A DNA stretch of 64,000 nt from Buttiauxella ferragutiae (GTDB lineage Bacteria > Pseudomonadota > Gammaproteobacteria > Enterobacterales > Enterobacteriaceae): NCBI RefSeq assembly GCF_001654915.1, contig NZ_LXEQ01000058.1; one strand, 5' to 3'. The position numbers were made by a program, and so were the translations under genes. This document shows positions 9,386 through 16,552 of this stretch, in pieces. Position 1 is the first letter of the stretch. The number at the start of each line of letters is the position of its first letter. The notes beneath the pieces were generated by a model. It was not told where the DNA came from, made no database searches, and saw only the letters and a program-made list of their open reading frames with translations.

Positions 9386-9427
9386 ATGATCCATATCAAA
9401 TTTTACTCTATAATGCTTTGTTAGTAT
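9386..9427 (+). promoter_or_regulatory. FNR-dependent promoter of focA-pflB
   Basis: ATGATCCATATCAA (9386-9399) matches the FNR consensus TTGATNNNNATCAA with one mismatch. Its centre at 9392.5 lies 41.5 bases upstream of a start predicted at about 9434 from the -10-like TAGTAT at 9422-9427, the classical class II activator geometry. A second -10-like TATAAT at 9409-9414 could serve another of the multiple pfl starts. In E. coli this operon is induced by FNR and ArcA without oxygen. Confidence 0.55.
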
Positions 9428-9459
9428 CTCGTCGCCGAATTAAATAAGAGAGAGTTAGT

Positions 9460-10317
9460 GTGAAAGCTGACAACCCTTTTGATCTATTGCTCCCAGCCGC
9501 TATGGCGAAAGTCGCCGAAGACGCTGGCGTCTATAAAGCAACAAAGCACCCGCTGACCACGTTTTATTTAGCGATCACGGCGGGGATGTTCATCTCGATT
9601 GCCTTTGTCTTTTACATCACTGCGACCACCGGTACTTCGACCATTCCGTTTGGGATTGCGAAGCTGATTGGCGGTACTTGCTTCTCCTTAGGGCTTATCC
9701 TGTGCGTTGTCTGCGGTGCCGACCTCTTCACTTCTACCGTGTTGATTGTTGTTGCTAAAGCCAGTGGCCGTATCACCTGGGGTCAACTCGCGAAGAACTG
9801 GGTCAACGTTTACATCGGTAACCTGTTCGGTGCTTTGATGTTCGTGGTGTTGATTTGGTTGTCAGGTATGTACATGACAGCAAACGGTGCGTGGGGTCTG
9901 AATGTGCTTCAAACCGCAGACCATAAAATGCACCACACCTTTATTGAAGCTGTGTGCCTGGGTATTTTGGCTAACCTGATGGTCTGTCTGGCTGTCTGGA
10001 TGAGCTACTCGGGTCGCAGTTTGATGGACAAGATGTTTGCTATGATTCTCCCGGTCGCCATGTTTGTTGCTAGTGGTTTTGAGCACAGTATCGCAAACAT
10101 GTTCTTGATCCCTTTGGGTATCGTAGTACGCAACTTTGCAAGCCCGGAATTCTGGACCGCAGTTGGGTCGTCTCCGGACAATTTCACTCACTTGACCGTA
10201 TTGAACTTCATCACAGATAACCTGATCCCAGTGACTATTGGGAACATTATCGGTGGCGGCGTACTGGTTGGGTTGACGTACTGGGTAATTTATCTACGCG
10301 GTGGTGATAAGCACTAA
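9460..10317 (+). CDS. focA: Formate channel FocA
   Basis: The 285-residue integral membrane protein (six transmembrane helices, pentameric in the family) moves formate and other small anions across the inner membrane during fermentation. Landmarks are MKADNPFDLLLPAAMA at the start, the pore-loop region LILCVVCGADLFTSTV near residue 90, and the conserved His209 segment GFEHSIANMF. The start is a GTG preceded by AGAGAG. It is followed after 53 bases by pflB in one operon, so formate made by PflB can leave or re-enter. Length equals that of E. coli FocA. Confidence 0.97.
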   Translation: MKADNPFDLLLPAAMAKVAEDAGVYKATKHPLTTFYLAITAGMFISIAFVFYITATTGTSTIPFGIAKLIGGTCFSLGLILCVVCGADLFTSTVLIVVAKASGRITWGQLAKNWVNVYIGNLFGALMFVVLIWLSGMYMTANGAWGLNVLQTADHKMHHTFIEAVCLGILANLMVCLAVWMSYSGRSLMDKMFAMILPVAMFVASGFEHSIANMFLIPLGIVVRNFASPEFWTAVGSSPDNFTHLTVLNFITDNLIPVTIGNIIGGGVLVGLTYWVIYLRGGDKH

Positions 10318-10370
10318 GTGCTAGCCGTCGTGTAGGGAATAAGAAATCCACATTAGAAGGTAGGTGTTAA

Positions 10371-12653
10371 ATGTCCGAGCTTAATGAGAAGTTAGCCACA
10401 GCCTGGGAAGGTTTTGCCAAAGGTGACTGGCAGAATGAAGTCAACGTGCGTGACTTTATTCAGAAAAACTACACCCCTTACGAGGGTGACGAGTCCTTCC
10501 TGGCAGGTGCTACTGAAGCAACTACCACATTGTGGGACAACGTCATGGAAGGCGTTAAACAGGAAAACCGCACTCACGCGCCTGTTGACTTCGATACTGA
10601 CCTCGCTTCCACCATCACCTCTCATGATGCTGGTTACATCAACAAGTCCCTCGAAACTATCGTTGGCCTGCAGACTGATGCTCCACTGAAACGTGCAATT
10701 ATTCCGTTTGGTGGCATCAAAATGGTTGAAGGTTCTTGCAAAGTATACGGTCGTGAACTTGACCCAATGCTTAAGAAGATCTTCACCGAATACCGCAAAA
10801 CCCACAACCAGGGTGTGTTTGACGTTTATACCAAAGACATTCTGAACTGCCGTAAATCAGGCGTAATCACCGGTCTGCCGGATGCTTATGGTCGTGGTCG
10901 TATCATCGGTGATTACCGTCGCGTTGCGCTGTACGGCATCGACTTCCTGATGAAAGACAAATTCGCTCAGTTCAACTCTCTGCAGAGCAAACTGGAAAAC
11001 GGCGAAGACCTGGAAGCAACAATTCGTCTGCGTGAAGAAATCTCCGAGCAACACCGTGCTCTGGGCCAGATCAAAGAAATGGCTGCTAAATATGGCTGCG
11101 ATATCTCTGGTCCTGCTAAAAATGCTCAAGAAGCTATTCAGTGGACTTACTTCGGCTACCTGGCTGCGGTTAAATCTCAGAACGGCGCTGCAATGTCCTT
11201 CGGTCGTGTATCCACCTTCCTGGATGCATTCATCGAACGTGACCTGAAAGCTGGTAAAATCACCGAGCTTGAAGCACAGGAAATGATTGACCACCTGGTC
11301 ATGAAACTGCGTATGGTTCGCTTCCTGCGTACCCCTGAGTATGATGAGCTGTTCTCTGGTGACCCAATCTGGGCGACCGAATCTATCGCCGGTATGGGTG
11401 TAGATGGTCGTACTCTGGTTACTAAATCTAGCTTCCGTTTCCTGAACACCCTGTACACCATGGGGCCGTCTCCGGAGCCGAACATCACTATTCTGTGGTC
11501 TGAAAAACTGCCACTGAACTTCAAGAAATTCGCCGCTAAAGTTTCCATCGATACTTCTTCTCTGCAATACGAGAACGATGATCTGATGCGCCCTGACTTT
11601 AACAACGATGACTACGCAATCGCATGCTGCGTGAGCCCAATGATCGTTGGTAAGCAAATGCAGTTCTTCGGTGCTCGTGCTAACCTCGCGAAAACCATGC
11701 TGTATGCAATCAACGGTGGCGTTGATGAAAAACTGAAAATTCAGATCGGTCCTAAAGAAGCGCCAATCATGGCTGACGTTCTGGACTACGATAACGTTCT
11801 GGATCGTCTTGACCACTTCATGGACTGGTTGGCTAAACAGTACGTCACTGCGCTGAACATCATTCACTACATGCATGATAAGTACAGCTACGAAGCGTCT
11901 CTGATGGCTCTGCACGACCGTGACGTTGTTCGCACTATGGCTTGTGGTATCGCGGGTCTGTCTGTTGCAGCTGACTCCCTGTCTGCAATCAAATATGCGA
12001 AAGTTAAACCTGTTCGTGACGAAGACGGCCTGGCTGTAGACTTCGAAATCGAAGGCGAATACCCAATGTTCGGTAACAACGATTCTCGCGTAGATGACAT
12101 CGCTGTTGACCTGGTAGAACGTTTCATGAAGAAAATTCAGAAACTGACTACTTACCGTAACGCTATCCCGACTCAGTCTGTTCTGACCATCACCTCTAAC
12201 GTGGTTTATGGTAAGAAAACCGGTAACACCCCAGACGGTCGTCGTGCAGGCGCTCCATTCGGTCCAGGTGCTAACCCAATGCACGGTCGTGATCAGAAAG
12301 GTGCTGTTGCCTCTCTGACTTCCGTTGCTAAACTGCCGTTTGCTTACGCTAAAGATGGTATTTCTTATACCTTCTCTATCGTTCCTAACGCACTGGGTAA
12401 AGACGACGAAGTTCGTAAAACTAACCTCGCGGGTCTGATGGATGGTTACTTCCACCACGAATCGTCCATCGAAGGTGGTCAACACCTGAACGTGAACGTA
12501 ATGAACCGTGAAATGCTGCTGGATGCGATGGAACACCCTGAGAAATATCCTCAGCTGACCATTCGTGTATCTGGTTACGCTGTACGTTTTAACTCCCTGA
12601 CTAAAGAACAACAGCAGGACGTTATTACCCGTACCTTCACTCAAACCATGTAA
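10371..12653 (+). CDS. pflB: Formate C-acetyltransferase (pyruvate formate-lyase)
   Basis: The 760-residue glycyl-radical enzyme splits pyruvate with CoA into acetyl-CoA and formate in the anaerobic cytoplasm. The catalytic cysteines are Cys419 and Cys420 in IACCVSPM, and the radical glycine is Gly735 in the C-terminal RVSGYAVRF loop (counting Met1). Length and sequence are essentially those of E. coli PflB. Codon use is highly biased, as expected for an abundant protein, and this produces long non-coding open frames on the other strand. FocA lies upstream. A strong terminator follows, and then pflA, whose product installs the glycyl radical. Confidence 0.99.
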   Translation: MSELNEKLATAWEGFAKGDWQNEVNVRDFIQKNYTPYEGDESFLAGATEATTTLWDNVMEGVKQENRTHAPVDFDTDLASTITSHDAGYINKSLETIVGLQTDAPLKRAIIPFGGIKMVEGSCKVYGRELDPMLKKIFTEYRKTHNQGVFDVYTKDILNCRKSGVITGLPDAYGRGRIIGDYRRVALYGIDFLMKDKFAQFNSLQSKLENGEDLEATIRLREEISEQHRALGQIKEMAAKYGCDISGPAKNAQEAIQWTYFGYLAAVKSQNGAAMSFGRVSTFLDAFIERDLKAGKITELEAQEMIDHLVMKLRMVRFLRTPEYDELFSGDPIWATESIAGMGVDGRTLVTKSSFRFLNTLYTMGPSPEPNITILWSEKLPLNFKKFAAKVSIDTSSLQYENDDLMRPDFNNDDYAIACCVSPMIVGKQMQFFGARANLAKTMLYAINGGVDEKLKIQIGPKEAPIMADVLDYDNVLDRLDHFMDWLAKQYVTALNIIHYMHDKYSYEASLMALHDRDVVRTMACGIAGLSVAADSLSAIKYAKVKPVRDEDGLAVDFEIEGEYPMFGNNDSRVDDIAVDLVERFMKKIQKLTTYRNAIPTQSVLTITSNVVYGKKTGNTPDGRRAGAPFGPGANPMHGRDQKGAVASLTSVAKLPFAYAKDGISYTFSIVPNALGKDDEVRKTNLAGLMDGYFHHESSIEGGQHLNVNVMNREMLLDAMEHPEKYPQLTIRVSGYAVRFNSLTKEQQQDVITRTFTQTM

Positions 12654-12682
12654 TTCACGGTTTGTCTGAAAAGGCGTAGAAT

Positions 12683-12711
12683 AAAGGCTCCACCTCGGTG
12701 GGGCCTTTTCT
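12683..12711 (+). terminator. Intrinsic terminator of the focA-pflB operon
   Basis: A strong stem (AAAGGCTCCAC paired with GTGGGGCCTTT around a short loop) ends in TTTTCTT, 30 bases after the pflB stop. It should sharply reduce transcription into pflA, in line with the much lower need for the activase. Confidence 0.75.
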
Positions 12712-12725
12712 TATGTCAGAACCTA

Positions 12726-12765
12726 TTTTGCAAGATAACTGCTACGTTTAGGTTATCTTGCAAAA
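12726..12765 (+). repeat. Perfect 14-bp inverted repeat in the pflB-pflA gap
   Basis: TTTTGCAAGATAAC (12726-12739) and GTTATCTTGCAAAA (12752-12765) are exact inverse complements separated by 12 bases. Neither arm is GC-rich and no U-run follows, so it does not look like an intrinsic terminator. It lies 88 bases upstream of pflA, where a pflA promoter would be. It could be an operator for a dimeric regulator with two-turn spacing, or an mRNA hairpin. I do not recognise it as a known site. Confidence 0.6.
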
Positions 12766-12852
12766 TTGATTCGACGCAGCAATCTGTTTAAAGACCGCGC
12801 TCAACCTGGTTGATGCCATTGAGCATCAGCCAATACTGGAGAGAACACCGCA

Positions 12853-13593
12853 ATGTCAGTAATTGGCCGAATTCATTCCTTTGAATCCTGCGGTACCGTG
12901 GATGGTCCCGGTATTCGTTTTATCACCTTTTTCCAGGGCTGCCTTATGCGCTGCCTGTATTGCCATAACCGTGACACATGGGATACACACGGCGGCAAAG
13001 AGGTTACCGTTGAAGAACTGATGAAAGAAGTGGTGACCTATCGACACTTCATGAATGCCTCTGGCGGCGGGGTCACAGCATCGGGTGGTGAAGCTATTTT
13101 GCAAGCCGAGTTTGTTCGTGACTGGTTCCGTGCCTGCCGTAAAGAAGGCATTCATACCTGTCTGGATACCAACGGTTTTGTACGCCGCTACGATCCAGTC
13201 ATCGATGAATTGCTGGAAGTGACCGATTTGGTGATGCTTGATTTGAAACAGATGAACGACGAGATTCACCAGAATCTGGTTGGCGTTTCAAACCATCGTA
13301 CTCTCGAGTTTGCGCGCTATTTGTCTGATAAAAATATTAACGTCTGGATTCGCTACGTTGTTGTTCCTGGCTGGTCAGACGATGACGATTCTGCGCATCG
13401 TCTTGGTGAGTTCACGCGTGATATGGGCAATGTAGAGAAAATTGAATTGTTGCCGTACCACGAGCTGGGCAAGCACAAATGGGTGGCAATGGGCGAAGAG
13501 TATAAACTCGACGGCGTGCATCCACCGAAGAAAGAGACCATGGAACGCGTTAAAGGCATTCTGGAACAGTACGGTCACAAAGTGATGTACTAG
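12853..13593 (+). CDS. pflA: Pyruvate formate-lyase activating enzyme
   Basis: The 246-residue radical-SAM enzyme abstracts a hydrogen from Gly735 of PflB to create the glycyl radical. The CxxxCxxC cluster motif is Cys30, Cys34, Cys37 in GCLMRCLYCHNRD, followed by the GGE-type SAM motif in ASGGEA. Length equals that of the E. coli enzyme. The ribosome binding site GGAGAG precedes the ATG. It lies in the same direction as pflB but behind a strong terminator, so a separate weaker promoter is likely within 12712-12852. Confidence 0.98.
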   Translation: MSVIGRIHSFESCGTVDGPGIRFITFFQGCLMRCLYCHNRDTWDTHGGKEVTVEELMKEVVTYRHFMNASGGGVTASGGEAILQAEFVRDWFRACRKEGIHTCLDTNGFVRRYDPVIDELLEVTDLVMLDLKQMNDEIHQNLVGVSNHRTLEFARYLSDKNINVWIRYVVVPGWSDDDDSAHRLGEFTRDMGNVEKIELLPYHELGKHKWVAMGEEYKLDGVHPPKKETMERVKGILEQYGHKVMY

Positions 13594-13624
13594 AAAATAG
13601 ACCCTCGCATGAGGGTCTATTTTT
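13594..13624. terminator. Bidirectional terminator between pflA and ycaD
   Basis: A perfect 13-base-pair stem (AAAATAGACCCTC / GAGGGTCTATTTT) with loop GCAT fills the 32-base gap between two convergent genes. The A-run on one side and T-run on the other let it stop transcription in both directions. Confidence 0.87.
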
Positions 13625-13625
13625 A

Positions 13626-14774
13626 TCAGGCATGAGCGACAGGCGTAGTGTGGTGCCCCGCTTTGCGCAGCAGCATCAATAAGTAAACAAATGCCACACC
13701 AGCAATCATCACAAACAATAAACTGTCCGAATAGCTTTGCATCAGCATCGATGTAAACGTTGGGCCAAGCAAGCTGCCTACGGTGTAACTCAACAGTAAG
13801 GCCTGATTCATTGCGACCAACTGATGGTGTTCAACTTTCTCGCAAGCCCAGGCCATTGCCACCGGGTAGAGTGTGAATCCAGCCGCCCCAAGAACAAATA
13901 ACGTTGGCCCCATTGCGGCGTGACTCAGCATTGCCATGCAACCCAGAATCACAATAAACACCTGGACACGAAGCACTAATAAACGACCAAATCGATCGGC
14001 CAGACGACCAACCGGCCATTGTCCAACAATCCCCGCGCTGACCATTACCGCCATCCAGAAACCAATCCCGGCATCACTGACACCCTGATGGTTTAAATAC
14101 AGCGGCATTAACCCATACAGAGAACCGAGAACAATCCCTGAAATAATACAGCCGTTCACCCCAAGGCGCGCATGACGCAAACGCAGCATTGGCCATACGG
14201 GAGTCGCCTCTTGATTTTCGCTGCGATCGTTTACAATGCGGGCGAAGAGCAGCGGAAGAATCGCGGCCAGTGTTAATGCAGTTATCCACGGCAAAACGCT
14301 GGCTATATCTGTCGGCATTTTGCTTATCATCAATTGGCCAAGTACCGTGCCGACGTAATAAACCATCATGTAAGCCGCCAGCAGGCGTCCACGGTTACGC
14401 GACGTCCCGCTGCACATCAGCGCACTCTCGACAACCACCCAAATCATCGCGCAGCCAATTCCTGCGATGAAACGCCACATCATCCAGCTCCAGAACCCGG
14501 TCATTAACCCAAGTCCTGCACAACCCGCCGCGAAAATCAGCGATGCAAGATAGTAGCTACGGTTGAATCCCTGGCGCTTTATCAGCCAGCCAGTCATCAG
14601 CGTACCCACCAGATTCCCGGTAAAATACGACGACCCGACCATCCCGACTTGCCATGTAGGAAGATTTTCGTGAGCTAACCAGAGTGGAACCAGCGTATTT
14701 AAAACCGCGATTGCCAGGGTCAAAAGCATCAGACCGCAGAGCAAAAGCATGACTGGCCGGGTATAGATGGACAT
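13626..14774 (-). CDS. ycaD: Major facilitator superfamily transporter YcaD
   Basis: The 382-residue protein has about twelve hydrophobic membrane segments and the MFS loop motif GRLADRFGRL between helices 8 and 9. It matches E. coli YcaD end to end in length. The substrate is not established. It is convergent with pflA. In E. coli, as I recall, ycaM, ycaN and ycaK lie between these two genes and ycaC lies between ycaD and dmsC; all are absent here. The upstream 14775-15017 stretch shows no gene. Confidence 0.9.
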   Translation of the reverse strand: MSIYTRPVMLLLCGLMLLTLAIAVLNTLVPLWLAHENLPTWQVGMVGSSYFTGNLVGTLMTGWLIKRQGFNRSYYLASLIFAAGCAGLGLMTGFWSWMMWRFIAGIGCAMIWVVVESALMCSGTSRNRGRLLAAYMMVYYVGTVLGQLMISKMPTDIASVLPWITALTLAAILPLLFARIVNDRSENQEATPVWPMLRLRHARLGVNGCIISGIVLGSLYGLMPLYLNHQGVSDAGIGFWMAVMVSAGIVGQWPVGRLADRFGRLLVLRVQVFIVILGCMAMLSHAAMGPTLFVLGAAGFTLYPVAMAWACEKVEHHQLVAMNQALLLSYTVGSLLGPTFTSMLMQSYSDSLLFVMIAGVAFVYLLMLLRKAGHHTTPVAHA

Positions 14775-15017
14775 GTAAAAACCGCGAGGAAGAGAATAAA
14801 TTTGTGCGCATCATGCCACCAGCAAAATGATTGTCAATCCAGTGCTGACGGGGCCTGACCCGATTCACAGTCTGTCGATTTGAAAAACTTATTCAACTTG
14901 TGAACTAAGCGTTGAGTGAAAAAGCTATCTCTCTGTTTTTGATGAGATCAGGGATTGTGAATCGAAGCGGATTGGATGAAAAATTTCATGGTGAGTTGGA
15001 TGATATTTTCTTATGCG

Positions 15018-15047
15018 AAAATAAAAAATGCGCCCGCAGGCGCATTT
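15018..15047 (-). terminator. Intrinsic terminator of dmsABC
   Basis: A perfect 9-base-pair stem (AAATGCGCC / GGCGCATTT, 4-base loop) is followed on the minus strand by TTTTTATTTT. It starts 16 bases after the dmsC stop and closes the dms operon. Confidence 0.82.
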
Positions 15048-15062
15048 CATTGTGATAGCTGG

Positions 15063-15923
15063 TTAGCTGGCTATCGCCATGCCAACAGTCATATGCAGAC
15101 CGTAGAAAACACCGCGGCCAATCAGTTCGCCCGCGATGACCAACACAAAAGCGAATGCCAACACTGCGGGGCTCGCCTGCCCACCTTTGAGCTGTGGAAC
15201 AATCCAGCAAACCAAAGCCGCAGCTAACACCAGCAGTCTCCAGGACATCAACGCGCCGTATTCCGGTACCAATGCTGAAGCCTGCGCAATCGAGCTTTGA
15301 ATCGTTGCCAGTTCCATGCCCTGCAGCATCACCACCGCGGTACTGATCACAACAGCCAGCAGGGAAACTGCGGGAAGAATGCGCATCCCCCAGCCGGTTA
15401 CACCCGCGACACGCAGCAATAAGTAACCCAATAGTGGCCCGCCGATAAACATCGTCAGGAAGAAACTGAGCGGTGTATACGCGCTATACCACGTTGGAAC
15501 GGTATCAATCAGGTAAACCTTGCACATCATCCAGACAAAAACCACGCCAAGAATCATGGTCAGGATCATCCACATTTTCCCGATCGCCTGTGGCATTTTG
15601 CCCAGTACGGTCACCAACCACCAAAACCCGCCGACCGCGAAGAATACCGAACCGCTGGCAATTTCATTGCTCAACGCCGAATCACCTATGCGATTGAGTG
15701 AGTTGAAGGCGCGCAGCGGTGAACCGAGGTGAAGCACAGAGGCCATAAAACCAATGCCCATGAGCACCCACAATACGATCATTGTCCATTGCACACGCTT
15801 TTGCTGTGCGCGATCGGAAACCCCTGTCAGCAACGCCAGCGCCATGACGATAAAACCACCCGCCACGCACTGCCCCAAAACTGTAAAGACCATTAACGGC
15901 CATTCATGCCATCCGTTACCCAT
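15063..15923 (-). CDS. dmsC: Dimethyl sulfoxide reductase, membrane anchor subunit DmsC
   Basis: The 286-residue inner-membrane protein has eight predicted helices. It anchors the DmsAB catalytic dimer and oxidises menaquinol, passing electrons to DmsB. It begins MGNGWHEWPLMVFT, matching the family. The open frame extends further upstream, but the start at 15921-15923 has an ideal AAGGAGGTG ribosome binding site and sits one base after the dmsB stop (TGAGATG), indicating coupled translation. It is the last gene of dmsABC. Confidence 0.96.
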   Translation of the reverse strand: MGNGWHEWPLMVFTVLGQCVAGGFIVMALALLTGVSDRAQQKRVQWTMIVLWVLMGIGFMASVLHLGSPLRAFNSLNRIGDSALSNEIASGSVFFAVGGFWWLVTVLGKMPQAIGKMWMILTMILGVVFVWMMCKVYLIDTVPTWYSAYTPLSFFLTMFIGGPLLGYLLLRVAGVTGWGMRILPAVSLLAVVISTAVVMLQGMELATIQSSIAQASALVPEYGALMSWRLLVLAAALVCWIVPQLKGGQASPAVLAFAFVLVIAGELIGRGVFYGLHMTVGMAIAS

Positions 15924-15924
15924 C

Positions 15925-16542
15925 TCACACCTCCTTCGGGTTTGCCAGATAGCCGGTTTTATCCCCACAAGGACGGCTGTTGGCGTTGGGTTTAATGACA
16001 ATATTTGGCTTCGTGAAATGTGCTGATGGCAGTGGAGCAATGGCTGCTTGCTCACCATATTTTTCACGCAGCTCTGCAATCGGCGCCATATCCAGCGCAC
16101 GCAACGGGCAAGACTCCACACAAATTGGTTTCTTCCCTTCTGCAATGCGTGAATAACAGCCATCGCATTTGGTCATGTGCCCTTTTTCTGCGTTGTATTG
16201 CGGTGCACCGTACGGGCAAGCCATATGGCAGTAGCGGCAGCCAATACAAATGTCTTCGTTTACCACCACAAAACCGTCTTCTCGTTTATGCATCGCACCG
16301 CTTGGGCAAACTTTAGTGCAAGCGGGGTCTTCACAATGGTTGCAGGCAATCGACAGATAATAGGCAAACACGTTTTGCTGCCAGACACCGTTGTCTTCTT
16401 GCCAGTCACCGCCCGCATATTCATAAATTCGGCGGAAGCTGACGTCCGGGCCTAAGTTTTTGTAGTCTTTACAGGCCAGCTCGCAAGTCTTGCAACCAGT
16501 GCAACGGCTGGAATCGATATAAAATCCGTATTGGGTTGTCAT
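15925..16542 (-). CDS. dmsB: Dimethyl sulfoxide reductase, iron-sulfur subunit DmsB
   Basis: The 205-residue electron-transfer subunit contains four cysteine groups for four [4Fe-4S] clusters. They are visible as CTGCKTCELAC, CNHCEDPACTKVCP, CIGCRYCHMACP and CDGCYSRI with CVESCP. It passes electrons from DmsC to the molybdopterin site in DmsA. Length equals that of E. coli DmsB. It lies 10 bases after dmsA and one base before dmsC, as one operon. The mature enzyme faces the periplasm in E. coli, carried across with DmsA by the Tat system. Confidence 0.97.
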   Translation of the reverse strand: MTTQYGFYIDSSRCTGCKTCELACKDYKNLGPDVSFRRIYEYAGGDWQEDNGVWQQNVFAYYLSIACNHCEDPACTKVCPSGAMHKREDGFVVVNEDICIGCRYCHMACPYGAPQYNAEKGHMTKCDGCYSRIAEGKKPICVESCPLRALDMAPIAELREKYGEQAAIAPLPSAHFTKPNIVIKPNANSRPCGDKTGYLANPKEV

Positions 16543-16552
16543 CAGCTATTCC

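Noticed and set aside
10857..12644. Very long open frame on the minus strand opposite pflB (595 codons)
   Set aside because: It mirrors the strongly biased codons of pflB; its translation is low in recognisable motifs and rich in repeated V/F/T/N as expected from an antisense of a highly expressed gene.
14775..15017. Possible small gene or sRNA between ycaD and dmsC
   Set aside because: No frame with a ribosome site, no promoter-terminator pair in the right orientation; only the dms terminator is supported.
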